This document shows positions 24,901 to 33,912 of a DNA stretch of 64,000 nucleotides, piece after piece. The translations under genes were made by a program, and so were the position numbers. The stretch is from Pusillimonas sp. MFBS29 (GTDB lineage Bacteria > Pseudomonadota > Gammaproteobacteria > Burkholderiales > Burkholderiaceae_B): positions 248,001-312,000 of the forward strand of contig NZ_JAJEWL010000001.1 of the NCBI RefSeq assembly GCF_020687695.1, in the 5' to 3' direction. The notes beneath the pieces are model-generated. The model had not been told where the DNA came from and did not search any database. It saw only the letters and a list, made by a program, of their open reading frames with translations. Every line of letters begins with the position of its first letter. The stretch's first letter is position 1.

Positions 24901-26100
24901 TCAGCTGATGGCCCGCATGAAGGTTTCCATCTTGGTGGCCGTTTCCCTGATCTCGCTGTCAGGATCCGAGCCCGCCACCGTGCCGGCACCAGCGTACAGA
25001 CGCAAGCGATTGCCATTGGTATGCAGCGCGCAGCGCAGGGCCAGTGCCCATTCACCGTCTCCATTGGCAAGTTGCCAGCCCACCAATCCCGCGAAATAGC
25101 CCCGGTCGAAGCTTTCCAGTTGCTGGATGTGGCCAAATGCCACCGAGGTTGGATGGCCGCAAATTGCAGGGGTGGGGTGCAGCGCGCACGATAGTTCCAG
25201 CGCGGTGACAGATGGGTCGCGCAGACGGCCGGTGATATAGGTGGAAAGATGCCACAGCGTATCCGTACCGATGATCGAAGGGCCGTCGGGTACGTCCAGT
25301 TCGTCGCAGTACTCGCGCAGGATGCGGACGATATCGGCAACGACATAGCCATGTTCGCGCAGGTCTTTTTCAGAACGCGCCAGGCCTTCCCTGAGGCTTT
25401 GGTCTTTTTCAGGATCGCTGCTGCGGCCGATGGAGCCTGCCAGGGGATTGACATAGATGCGGTCGCCGCTGCGGCGTACCAGCAGTTCCGGGCTGGCGCC
25501 AACCATCACACCACTTGGGGCTGCATCCGGACCCTCGGCCCAAATGGGTATGGCAAAGGTATAGCCGTGGGCATTACGCCTGAGCAAGTCAGGCAGCAGC
25601 CGGGCATAGTCAACGGGGCTGTCCAGCTCGATGTCCATGGCGCGGGAAAGTACGACTTTTTTCAGCTCGCCCTGCGCGAACAGCGTCAGAGCCTTGCGGA
25701 CCATATCGCCGTATTGTTCGGGAGCAGGGACCGGCGTGCGATTGACAATCGCAGGACGTGCGCCAGCGTTGGCTTGCTCTGCATGCTCGGGGATATCGGC
25801 TGCTTCCCATTGCAACGGGATCGCAAGGCTGGCGTTGCCGGTGGCGTCAAAGGGAACCAGCCCGAACATCAATGGATGCTCCACGCCGCGTTGTGCAGCC
25901 TGCTCGAACAGCGACTGAACGACTGCATTGTTCACTGGCTGATAGGCAGACAGCAGGCCGTTGCCGCTTCGGCCCCGGTATTGCCGGGTGGGTGAAGCAA
26001 AGAAAAAGTCATTGCCCTGGAAATCGTCCAGCAGCCATTGTCCATCTGTGTTGTTCACGGCCTGTTCGTTGTCATTCCCTGTCGGGGCGGGTGTAGTCAT
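24901..26100 (-). CDS. Isochorismate synthase (EntC/DhbC-type), orphan
   Basis: Chorismate-binding enzyme that makes isochorismate, precursor of 2,3-dihydroxybenzoate or salicylate siderophores or of menaquinone. The 399-residue product contains KKVVLSRAMDIEL, GASPELLVRRSGDRIYVNPLAGSIGRS, a long connecting helix, ELSCALHPTPAICGHPT and FDRGYFAGLVGWQLANGDGEWALALRCA, the standard order of the family. The Ala-Gly pair in NPLAGS and HPTPA favour isochorismate over anthranilate or ADC synthase. No entA/B/E or men genes are nearby. AAGG sits nine bases before the ATG at 26100. Confidence 0.85.
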   Translation of the reverse strand: MTTPAPTGNDNEQAVNNTDGQWLLDDFQGNDFFFASPTRQYRGRSGNGLLSAYQPVNNAVVQSLFEQAAQRGVEHPLMFGLVPFDATGNASLAIPLQWEAADIPEHAEQANAGARPAIVNRTPVPAPEQYGDMVRKALTLFAQGELKKVVLSRAMDIELDSPVDYARLLPDLLRRNAHGYTFAIPIWAEGPDAAPSGVMVGASPELLVRRSGDRIYVNPLAGSIGRSSDPEKDQSLREGLARSEKDLREHGYVVADIVRILREYCDELDVPDGPSIIGTDTLWHLSTYITGRLRDPSVTALELSCALHPTPAICGHPTSVAFGHIQQLESFDRGYFAGLVGWQLANGDGEWALALRCALHTNGNRLRLYAGAGTVAGSDPDSEIRETATKMETFMRAIS

Positions 26101-26181
26101 ACTTTTTACCTTCAACAAATTTCAAAAACCAGCACGACATTAGCAGAAAAAAAGAGGACGCACTAAAAGCGGTGCAAGACG

Positions 26182-26823
26182 CTACAGACTACCCTTGCAA
26201 CTTCGGTATTGCGCGCCGAACCGCTCGGCGCGTGCCTGAACCTTGGCTGCTACATTCTTCAGCCAGGGCTTGCTGTCATAGCTGCGGTTGCGATAGCCCG
26301 TCCAGCCTTCGTGATAGTTCAGGTACTGGCCATAGGCATCCCATTTGGATGTGCCGTTCAGGCGTTGCGCCTTGTTCATGTACCAGCCCATGAAATCAAC
26401 TGCATCGCCGAAGTCGTCGCGGCTTTTGAACCAGCCACCGACTTCGCGTTCATAGTCGGCCCAGGTTTCATCCTTGGCCTGGGCGTAGCCGTAAGCCGAG
26501 CTGACACGGCCCCAGGGGATGACCCAGAGCAGGTAGCGGCGTGGTGGCTGAGCGTCATGCCGGAAACTGGATTCCTGATAGATGACCGACATAATCACCT
26601 GGGGAGGTATTCCCCATTTATTCTGTGTTTGTTCTACTGCATTGTGCCAGCCCGATTTCTCGCGAAATATCTCACAGATATTTTCCGGGTTATCGGGCGG
26701 TGTGGTGGCGCAGCCTGCAACAGCGGCGGATATTGCGATGACGGCAGGTATGCGCCAGCGGGCGTTGTGGCTGGATCGAAGGGCCTGGATCATGCCCGGA
26801 TGGCAGGTTCTGAGTCGTGACAT
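26182..26823 (-). CDS. SLT-type lytic transglycosylase lipoprotein
   Basis: A 213-residue envelope protein. The N-terminal hydrophobic stretch ends in a lipobox (SAAVAGC). The transglycosylase fold shows the catalytic glutamate in MSVIYQESSFRHDA, then SSAYGYAQAKDETWADYE and MGWYMNKAQRLNG. It is likely to cleave peptidoglycan glycans with formation of 1,6-anhydro ends, anchored to the outer membrane. Similar lipoproteins are common in betaproteobacteria but I cannot assign an Mlt class. Confidence 0.8.
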   Translation of the reverse strand: MSRLRTCHPGMIQALRSSHNARWRIPAVIAISAAVAGCATTPPDNPENICEIFREKSGWHNAVEQTQNKWGIPPQVIMSVIYQESSFRHDAQPPRRYLLWVIPWGRVSSAYGYAQAKDETWADYEREVGGWFKSRDDFGDAVDFMGWYMNKAQRLNGTSKWDAYGQYLNYHEGWTGYRNRSYDSKPWLKNVAAKVQARAERFGAQYRSCKGSL

Positions 26824-26910
26824 GTAAAGCTTGATGTATGCCGGGGTGGGATTGTCAAAGAAACGGCGCTATCGTGCAGTATAAATGGGACTGGAATAAA
26901 AGGAGACAGT

Positions 26911-27348
26911 ATGGATGACTTCATGAAGGCGGCTATCCACGAAGCCCGGCTGGGGCTGGAAGAAGGCGGAATTCCCATAGGCTCTGTTCTGGTGCACCAG
27001 GGCCGCATCATCGGTCGCGGGCATAATCAGCGGGTGCAGCGTGGCAGCACCATACTTCACGGCGAAATGGATGCTCTGGAAAATGCGGGGCGCCAGCCGG
27101 CCAGCGTGTACAGGGAGTCCGTACTCTATACCACGCTGTCACCTTGCCCCATGTGCACCGGCGCCATATTGCTTTACGGCATACCCAAGGTAGTCATTGG
27201 CGAGAACCAGACCTTTATGGGCGGTGAAGCGCTGCTTCATCAGCAAGGGGTCGAGTGCACGGTGCTGCAGGACGAAACCTGTATTGCGCTGATGCGAGAC
27301 TTCATCAATGCCAGGCCTGAGCTCTGGAACGAGGATATCGGCGTCTGA
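26911..27348 (+). CDS. Cytosine deaminase of the yeast FCY1 type
   Basis: A 145-residue zinc deaminase of the CDA fold. Zinc ligands and acid are H50 and E52 (ILHGEMDALENAGR) and C79/C82 (TTLSPCPMCTGAILLYGIP). The strings LHGE..LENAGR, LYTTLSPC.MCTGAI, YGIP..V.GEN and the C-terminal RPELWNEDIG match fungal cytosine deaminase much better than TadA or guanine deaminase, which lack the ED-I-G end. It would turn cytosine into uracil in pyrimidine salvage. No cytosine permease is adjacent. AGGAG precedes the ATG. Confidence 0.78.
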   Translation: MDDFMKAAIHEARLGLEEGGIPIGSVLVHQGRIIGRGHNQRVQRGSTILHGEMDALENAGRQPASVYRESVLYTTLSPCPMCTGAILLYGIPKVVIGENQTFMGGEALLHQQGVECTVLQDETCIALMRDFINARPELWNEDIGV

Positions 27349-27364
27349 ACGCCTGATTGGCAGC

Positions 27365-28093
27365 CTATTTGGGCAGATACCGCAAGGCGTCAACGGCTTT
27401 GCCGTTGTAGCGCAACTCGAAATACAGCTGCACGGTATTGCTTTCGGTGTGACCCATGGAAGCTATGGTTTGACCCTGCCGGACCTGCGCTCCTTCTTTA
27501 ACGAGCAAGTCTTTATTGTGTGCATAGACGGTCAGGAAGTTTGCATCGTGATTGACGATCAGCATATTGCCATAACCACGCAAGCCATTGCCTGCGTATA
27601 CCACCTTGCCGCTGGCGGCTGCCTTGACGGGCGAGCCTTCGGTGCCAGAGATATAAACGGCCTGGCTGTTTGAAGCGGAAGTTCCCCGACGTGACTTGCC
27701 TTCAGCAGGCCAGATCAGATTGATCGAGCGCGGTGCGGCAATAGACGGGCCGGTGACAGGTGGCGGCGGGGTATAGGTAGACGAAGTGCCGGTAGCGGCC
27801 TTGCCATTGACCTTAAGGATCTGGCCAACACGAATATGATCGGCGTCCTTGAGCTTGTTCAGGCGTTTGAGCGAGCTCACGCTTTGTCCATGCATTTGTG
27901 CGATCTTGGTCAGGGTGTCGCCTCTGACGACCCGGTACTCACCTGTTCCGACCGGCTTGGTTGTTCCGCATGCAGCGAGCAGGGCAACTATAGCCAGTAC
28001 CGCAAAGAATCGGATCCAGCTCAGGGGGAGCGATGCAACCCTGGCGGTGGTTTCAAAGCTGGCTGGCCAGGCGGAATGTATTGATATTTGCAT
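27365..28093 (-). CDS. nlpD: NlpD-like LysM/LytM lipoprotein with degenerate active site
   Basis: A 242-residue lipoprotein (lipobox ALLAAC) with one LysM peptidoglycan-binding domain (YRVVRGDTLTKIAQMHGQSVSSLKRLN) and a C-terminal M23/LytM domain (GSPVKAAASGKVVYAGNGLRGYGNMLIVNHDANFLTVYAHN). The zinc ligands are lost: the HxxxD segment reads NSQAVYIS, and the HxH segment reads VQLYFELR. Degenerate LytM domains of this kind activate amidases (NlpD for AmiC) during cell separation; the amidase partner is not in the window. An alternative start at 28147 would add 18 residues. Confidence 0.8.
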   Translation of the reverse strand: MQISIHSAWPASFETTARVASLPLSWIRFFAVLAIVALLAACGTTKPVGTGEYRVVRGDTLTKIAQMHGQSVSSLKRLNKLKDADHIRVGQILKVNGKAATGTSSTYTPPPPVTGPSIAAPRSINLIWPAEGKSRRGTSASNSQAVYISGTEGSPVKAAASGKVVYAGNGLRGYGNMLIVNHDANFLTVYAHNKDLLVKEGAQVRQGQTIASMGHTESNTVQLYFELRYNGKAVDALRYLPK

Positions 28094-28322
28094 GGTATGG
28101 CAATGCCCCCGCATGCGGGTTCCGTGTTCGGGATCATCACGGGGCATTCAAATTCAAATAGGGAAACGATACTACACCATGGGCTGTTCAGTTGTGACAT
28201 GGGTATGTTGCACCCGCGTGCAGCAGGTACACTTGTTTACACGGGCGACCAGCTGAAGGGCAGGAATGGATGGCGCGGGCGTCTGACCTTTCCTTAATAC
28301 GCAGGCCCAACAGGAGTAAGTA

Positions 28323-29012
28323 ATGAGCGTCAAATATTCACTGCGCAACATTTTTTTATCCATTTCAACAGCAACGCTGGTGGCGGGTTGTGCTACGTCA
28401 ACGACGCCAAAGGAGTCGGGCTTCCTGCCTGATTACTCCCGCTTGCAAAAAATGTCTGCGCCCGATGGCAGTGCGCGCCTGGCTTACGTGAATCCGGCTT
28501 TTACTCCAGCCCGCTATAACGCGATCAAGCTCGATCACGTGGTGTACTACCCCGAGCCGCAGGCCACCGAAAACGTTTCAAAGGAAACCCTGACGCAGAT
28601 CCGTCAGGAAGTGGATCAGGCGCTGCGCAATAAAATGGGGCAGAAGGTCCGGATCGTTGAGCAGGCAGGTCCGGGTGTGGCGCATGTGAGCGTCGCCATC
28701 ACCGCCGTTGCAAGCGAAACCAGGTCATTGAAGGCTTATCAATTCATACCGGTTGCCTTTGCCGTGACTGGCGCCAAGGCGGCGATGCAGGGTGGCTTGC
28801 CGACAGATGCCACGGTTGCCATTGAATCGAAAGTGACTGACAGTGTTTCGGGCGAGTTGCTGTACGCTGCCGTGCGCGGTGGTACCGGCGAGCGGATTAC
28901 AGATTCAGCCCAGGGGCAGGGTGGAGTTCGGCTGGCCAACCTTCAGCCATTGCTTGATGCATGGACCACCGGCGCTGCCAACGCAATTCAGCAATACGTC
29001 AAGGCAAAGTAA
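28323..29012 (+). CDS. DUF3313-family lipoprotein
   Basis: A 229-residue protein with a lipobox (TLVAGC) and the DUF3313 pattern: SGFLPDYSRLQKM, ARLAYVNPAF, IKLDHVVYYPEP, ALRNKMGQKVRIVEQAGPGVAHVSVAITAV, and a C-terminal segment on SGELLYAAVRGGTGERI. Function unknown; likely anchored in the outer membrane. AGGAG is nine bases before the ATG. Confidence 0.78.
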   Translation: MSVKYSLRNIFLSISTATLVAGCATSTTPKESGFLPDYSRLQKMSAPDGSARLAYVNPAFTPARYNAIKLDHVVYYPEPQATENVSKETLTQIRQEVDQALRNKMGQKVRIVEQAGPGVAHVSVAITAVASETRSLKAYQFIPVAFAVTGAKAAMQGGLPTDATVAIESKVTDSVSGELLYAAVRGGTGERITDSAQGQGGVRLANLQPLLDAWTTGAANAIQQYVKAK

Positions 29013-29056
29013 GCTGTCGTCGTCCGGTACGCCCCGCCGTCGGGGCGACGCCGGCT

Positions 29057-29671
29057 TCAGGCATCAGCGTTTTGCATCCATTTCAAGTAAGCCGAACGAG
29101 TCGGTGCAGCAACAGACTCCAGGGCATCCTGATGCTTGATCTGATGCCTGAGCATCAACCTCGCGTCGGCCACGCCACGCGACTTGCAAAACCAGTGGCA
29201 GCTGTGCTGCAGCAGATATAGCTCTGCAGACAGGTGAAAGGCACGGTCCTTTGGGCTCCATCCACCTTCGTTTTCTGCTGCATACTGCAGGCCGGCGGCA
29301 TGTATGTGCAGCAGCTTGCGAAAGTCCCGCGTGACCGAGGGAAGAAAGTGTTCGGCGTAAGGCAGGCAAAAGGGCAAGGCGATCAGGCTGGCCGCCTGCC
29401 GGCTTTCTTTTTGCATGCTCCGTGCCAGGGTTTGAATATTACCCGCCACCGCCTTCTCGGTCGTGGCAAACCCCGCCAATACCTGGAGTTGCCGATTCTC
29501 GTCTTTCTCGTGGATGGCGCGGGTATAGCCCTGAGTCAGCGTTTCCATGTGTCGCTCCAGCTGCAGGTTCGCCAGATGCTGTGCCAGCAGTGCAATATGC
29601 GTGCGCTGGTAACGCGTCCGCAGCACTATCCACACTCCAAAGACCATTAACAGGATTAATGCCATGTCCAT
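29057..29671 (-). CDS. Hypothetical protein with N-terminal membrane anchor
   Basis: A 204-residue protein: one hydrophobic helix at the start (MALILLMVFGVWIVLRT), then a long helical, coiled-coil-prone stretch (HLANLQLERHMETLTQGYTRAIHEKDENRQLQ) and a globular helical end with cysteine and histidine residues (LQHSCHWFCKSRG). I do not recognise the family. Convergent with the DUF3313 gene. Confidence 0.6.
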   Translation of the reverse strand: MDMALILLMVFGVWIVLRTRYQRTHIALLAQHLANLQLERHMETLTQGYTRAIHEKDENRQLQVLAGFATTEKAVAGNIQTLARSMQKESRQAASLIALPFCLPYAEHFLPSVTRDFRKLLHIHAAGLQYAAENEGGWSPKDRAFHLSAELYLLQHSCHWFCKSRGVADARLMLRHQIKHQDALESVAAPTRSAYLKWMQNADA

Positions 29672-29693
29672 TTTTGTGCCTTATGTTCTGAGC

Positions 29694-29728
29694 AAAAAAA
29701 GGCCCAAACCGAAGTTTGGGCCTTTTTG
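29694..29728. terminator. Terminator of tRNA-Gly copy 1
   Basis: AGGCCCAAAC (29700-29709), loop CGAA, GTTTGGGCCT (29714-29723), with A7 before and T5 after; functions for the minus-strand tRNA. Nearly identical to the hairpin at 35326-35358. Confidence 0.9.
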
Positions 29729-29733
29729 AAATC

Positions 29734-29809
29734 TGGAGCGGGAAACCGGTCTCGAACCGGCGACCTCAACCTTGGCAAGGTTGCGCTCTACCAACTGAGC
29801 TATTCCCGC
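29734..29809 (-). tRNA. tRNA-Gly (GCC), copy 1
   Basis: GCGGGAA acceptor with the D-arm GCTCAGTTGGTAGAGC, anticodon loop TTGCCAA with GCC, T-arm GGTTCGAGACC and an encoded CCA. TATAAT on the minus strand at 29852-29857 is its likely -10 box. Confidence 0.97.
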
Positions 29810-29914
29810 GAAATCACTGGTGTACAAGCTGCATAACCAGAGAAGAGCGAAATTATAGCAGCTTTTTTAAATCATGCATTTTGGCCAGAATGCCTGTTGG
29901 CCGCAAGCTTGATA

Positions 29915-29934
29915 TACTGTATTTAAATACAGTT
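29915..29934. promoter_or_regulatory. LexA operator (SOS box) of the FAN1-like operon
   Basis: TACTGTATTTAAATACAGTT: CTGT-N8-ACAG with a fully palindromic AT-rich core, nearly identical to the proteobacterial LexA consensus. It ends 14 bp before the nuclease ATG, and an overlapping TTGATA (29909-29914) could be the -35 box, so LexA binding would block transcription. Confidence 0.85.
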
Positions 29935-29948
29935 ATTGTTCAGTGCCG

Positions 29949-31595
29949 ATGAACCCCGTGCTCGAAAACCGCTATTACTATCTCGACAATTTCGAGATGG
30001 TCCTTCGCTGGGTCTCGCAGCGTTACGATGACTTGCTGGCCAGCAATGAACGCGATTTCATTGGCCGTTTTCAAGAGCTTCCACGCGCCTCGCGGGCGCT
30101 GCTGGTCAGAATGATCATGCGCAAGGGCACGCTCTTCAGAAGCAGCAAGCTGCGCTACGACGAGATCGGCAGCACCGCTGTGGCTGCCCGGGCTCTGGTC
30201 GAGCAGGGCTGGCTGAACGACAGCCCCGCACTGACACTCGAGCAATTGTTCGGCCTGCTGACCAAGGCCGAACTGGGCCGGGCTTTCGGTACGGAGCTGT
30301 GCGGTCAGCACACCCGCAAAGATGCGCAGTACCTGGCCTTGAAAGAGCGATACACCGAAGCACTGCCCATCCATGCCTGGCATGCAGCACCAACCGATCA
30401 TGTATACGAGTTGCTCGTTATGCCTTTGTGCGAACGTCTAAGACTGATGTTCTTTGGCAATTTGCACCAGGACTGGTCCGAGTTTGTGCTTGCCGATCTG
30501 GGCCTGTATGTCTACGAAAAAGTAGAGTTCCCTGCAACATCGCGAATTTTTCACAGCCGGCAAGATATCGACGACTACTTGTATCTGCACGATTGTGGTG
30601 ACCGGTTCCGTGCTGGAGAGGATGCCGGGCTTGTGGTGCAGGATATTCCGCCGGCGCCTTACCAGAACGAGTGGCTGGAGCGACGCCGCGCCAAGCTGCT
30701 GTTCCAGTTCGGACGCCACTACGAACAACGCCGTGATTGGTCCGGGGCGCATGCTTTGTATGCGCAATCTGCGCAAGCGGGCGCGCGTAGCCGACGCGTA
30801 CGTGTGCTCGAGCTCAGTGAACAGTTTGAGTCGGCCCTGCAATTGGCGCAGGCAGCATTGCAGGAGCCCGAAAACGAAGCGGAAAAGCAGCAAATCGAGC
30901 GCACGTTGCCGCGGCTGTTACGCAAGCTTGGTCGGCCGCTTCCTGCGCGTCGGAGTGCTCCGGCCATGAGCAAACAGGTACTGAGCCTGCCCAAACCTGC
31001 TGCGTTCACCTGCGTCGAGGAATTGGTCCGCAAGTACCTCCAGCAGTCGTACAGCCCCGTCTATTATGTAGAAAATACATTGGTCAACGCGCTATTTGGT
31101 TTGCTGTGCTGGGACGCAATCTTCGCGGCGCTGCCCGGCGCCTTCTTCCATCCCTTCCAGCGTACGCCGGCTGATTTGCACAGTATTGATTTCTACTCAC
31201 GGCGTAAGGAGCTCTTCGACAGCTGTCTGGCTCAGCTTGATTCCGGTGCCTACAGAAACACCATCGTGCACAATCATGAACGAAAAGCCGGCATCCAGTC
31301 GGGATTCGTGGCTTGGGGCATCATGACCGACCAATTACTCGACCATGCCCTGGCGTGCATTCCGGCATCTCATCTGAAGAAATGGTTTGAGCGCATTCTG
31401 CTCGATATACCTGCTCATCGTTCAGGCTTCCCCGACCTGGTCCAGTTCTGGCCGCTGGAAAAGCGTTATCGCATGATTGAGGTTAAAGGGCCTGGCGATC
31501 GTCTGCAGGACAATCAGCTGCGATGGTTCGATTATTGTGCGCAGCACGATATGCCTGTCGAGGTCTGTCATGTGCAGTGGGCAGAAGAACCGGTA
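29949..31595 (+). CDS. FAN1-type VRR-NUC structure-specific nuclease
   Basis: A 549-residue protein resembling bacterial FAN1. The N-terminal part (ENRYYYLDNFEMVLRWVSQRYDDLL, FQELPRASRALLVRMIMRKGTLFR) matches the SAP-like/DNA-binding region; the middle is TPR-like helices; the C-terminal VRR-NUC core carries the catalytic PD...ExK set in HRSGFPDLVQFW and MIEVKGPGDRLQDNQ. FAN1 enzymes incise flapped DNA near interstrand crosslinks. An in-frame GTG at 29943 is possible, but the ATG at 29949 is preferred. The stop overlaps the helicase start (ATGA). A LexA box lies directly upstream. The coding end is the TGA at 31596-31598. Confidence 0.88.
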
Positions 31596-33862
31596 TGAAA
31601 TATGCCGTAGCGGTGCGTGCCCTGTGCGAGTTCACGGCCAAACAGGGTGACCTGGATCTGCGTTTCACGCCGGCACCGACAGCCCAGGAGGGCATTGCAG
31701 GTCATGCGCTGGTGGCAGCACGCCGCCCTGCGCACTATAAGACCGAGATCAGTCTGTCGGGCGAATTTGGTAATCTGCTTGTTCGTGGTCGTGCCGACGG
31801 CTGGGAGCCGGTGCAGCAGCAGCTTGAGGAAATCAAGACATTTCGCGGCGACCTGGCCCGCATGCCTGCCAATCATCGTCATTTGCACTGGGCCCAGATC
31901 AGGATATACGGCCATCTGCTTTGCCAGAAGCTGAGCTTGCCTGAACTCAGGCTGGCATTGGTCTATTTCGATATCCAGAGCCAGCGTGAAACCGTAATCA
32001 GCGAGCTGCACAACGCTGCCGCCCTTCGGCAAGGCTTCGAGGAGCAGTGCCGGCTGTTTCTGGATTGGGCCGACCAGGAATTGATGCATCGGAAGAATCG
32101 CGATCACGGGCTGGAAGGTCTGCGCTTTCCATACCCTGAGTTCAGAGCGGGCCAGCGGCCCCTGGCGGTAGCGGTATACAAAGCGGCGCGTGGCGGCGAC
32201 TGCCTGGCGGCCCAGGCCCCGACAGGCATAGGCAAGACTATAGGTACGCTGTTTCCTGCGCTGAAAGCGGCCCCCGCAGCGAAGCTGGACAAGGTCTTTT
32301 TCCTTACCGCCAAGACCTCCGGACGCAGTGTCGCCCTGCAAGCCCTGAGGCAGATTCGCAGCATGGCTCCACAGATGCCTTTGCGTGTCATCGAACTGGT
32401 GGCGCGTGACAAAGCCTGCGAGCATCCGGACAAGGCTTGCCATGGTGAGTCCTGCCCGCTGGCAGCGGGGTTCTACGACCGCTTGCCGCAAGCCCGGAAG
32501 GCAGCCCTCGGCGGTGGCTTCCTCGACAAACAGGCGCTGCGGCAGGTGGCGGCGGAGCATCAGGTCTGTCTGTACTACCTGGGGCAAGAGCTGGTGCGCT
32601 GGTGTGATGTTGCAGTGGGTGACTACAACTACTATTTTGACTCGGGTGCCATGCTGCATGGCCTGATGGTGGCCAATCAATGGCGCTCTGGCGTGTTGGT
32701 CGATGAGGCCCATAATCTGCTTGACCGTGCGCGTGCAATGTATAGCGCCGAGCTGGAACGGACAGCCTTCATGTCGTTGCGACGCTCGGCTCCGACTGTG
32801 TTGAGGCGAACGATCGATAGCGTGAATCGTTGCTGGAACGAGCTGGTGAGGAACCAGGATGTGGCTTACCAGGCCTATGACTGCCTTCCTCAGAAACTGA
32901 TCGGGGCATTGCAGCGAGCCGTGGCCGCCATCATTGATTTCCAGACGGACAACCCTGGGCATGCTGACAGCAGTCTGCAGCGTTTTTACTTCGATGCGCT
33001 GCACTTTCTGCGCATTGCAGACTTGTTTGGCAGTCACTCGGTATTTGATATCACCATCAGAGCTCCGGCTGCCGGCAGAACGGCAAGGCAGTCTGTATTG
33101 TGCCTGCGCAACCTTATTCCTGCCGGCTTTCTCGCACCGCGCTTTGATGCAGCCTGTTTCACGACGTTGTTTTCGGCCACGCTGACTCCAACACATTTCT
33201 ACAGCGATACGCTGGGTATGCCGGCCGACAGCATCTGGATGGACGTGGAATCACCCTTCAAGCCCGAGCAGCTTCATGTTCAGGTAGCGCACAGCATCTC
33301 CACACGCTATCAGCACCGCAGCGCTTCCTTGCAGCCCATGGTCGATCTCATGGCCAGGCAATATGCTGCCAAGCCGGGCAATTATCTCGTCTTTCTCAGC
33401 AGCTTTGATTACCTGCAGCAGTTGGCGACCCTGTTCAAAAGCTGCCATCCGGAAGTCCCCGTCTGGGAACAGGCACGGCATATGCCTGAAGCCGGGCGCG
33501 ACGCGTTCTTGGAGCGCTTTTCGGAAACCGGCAGCGGTTTGGGTTTTGCTGTGCTGGGTGGTGCCTTTGCTGAAGGTATTGATCTGCCAGGGCAGCGGTT
33601 GATAGGCGCCTTTATCGCTACCCTTGGCCTGCCGCAGCTCAATCCGTCCAACGAGCAGGTCAGGCAACGTATGGCCGCATCATTCGGCGGTGGCTATGAG
33701 TATGCCTATCTGTATCCAGGCATACGCAAGGTCGTTCAGGCTGCCGGACGCGTGATCCGCAGCACAGATGATCAAGGCGTCGTATTTCTCATGGACGAGC
33801 GCTACAACAGGCCGCAAGTGCGCAGGCTGTTGCCCAAATGGTGGCGTGTGACTTCTGCCTGA
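31595..33862 (+). CDS. RecB-like nuclease domain fused to XPD/DinG-type helicase
   Basis: A 755-residue protein. Residues 1-165 have the RecB/Cas4-like PD-(D/E)XK order: a histidine (GIAGHALV), an aspartate (VRGRADGWE), ExK (LEEIKTF) and QxxxY (WAQIRIYGHLL). The helicase follows with Walker A APTGIGKT near residue 207, an Fe-S-type cysteine set (CEHPDKACHGESC at about 274-286 plus VCLYYL near 324), DEAH at about 368 (VLVDEAHNLL), the SAT-like FSATLTP and a QAAGRVIRS motif VI. Such enzymes unwind DNA 5'-3'. It starts inside the FAN1 stop codon, so the two are made together. Confidence 0.86.
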   Translation: MKYAVAVRALCEFTAKQGDLDLRFTPAPTAQEGIAGHALVAARRPAHYKTEISLSGEFGNLLVRGRADGWEPVQQQLEEIKTFRGDLARMPANHRHLHWAQIRIYGHLLCQKLSLPELRLALVYFDIQSQRETVISELHNAAALRQGFEEQCRLFLDWADQELMHRKNRDHGLEGLRFPYPEFRAGQRPLAVAVYKAARGGDCLAAQAPTGIGKTIGTLFPALKAAPAAKLDKVFFLTAKTSGRSVALQALRQIRSMAPQMPLRVIELVARDKACEHPDKACHGESCPLAAGFYDRLPQARKAALGGGFLDKQALRQVAAEHQVCLYYLGQELVRWCDVAVGDYNYYFDSGAMLHGLMVANQWRSGVLVDEAHNLLDRARAMYSAELERTAFMSLRRSAPTVLRRTIDSVNRCWNELVRNQDVAYQAYDCLPQKLIGALQRAVAAIIDFQTDNPGHADSSLQRFYFDALHFLRIADLFGSHSVFDITIRAPAAGRTARQSVLCLRNLIPAGFLAPRFDAACFTTLFSATLTPTHFYSDTLGMPADSIWMDVESPFKPEQLHVQVAHSISTRYQHRSASLQPMVDLMARQYAAKPGNYLVFLSSFDYLQQLATLFKSCHPEVPVWEQARHMPEAGRDAFLERFSETGSGLGFAVLGGAFAEGIDLPGQRLIGAFIATLGLPQLNPSNEQVRQRMAASFGGGYEYAYLYPGIRKVVQAAGRVIRSTDDQGVVFLMDERYNRPQVRRLLPKWWRVTSA

Positions 33863-33912
33863 GCGGTAGAATTCATCTGATTACTGGCCCCCACCTGAGC
33901 TGGAAAGCCCAC

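Noticed and set aside
31568-33196. Minus-strand open frame of 542 codons opposite the helicase gene
   Set aside because: No family similarity or ribosome-binding site; the plus-strand helicase has full motifs.
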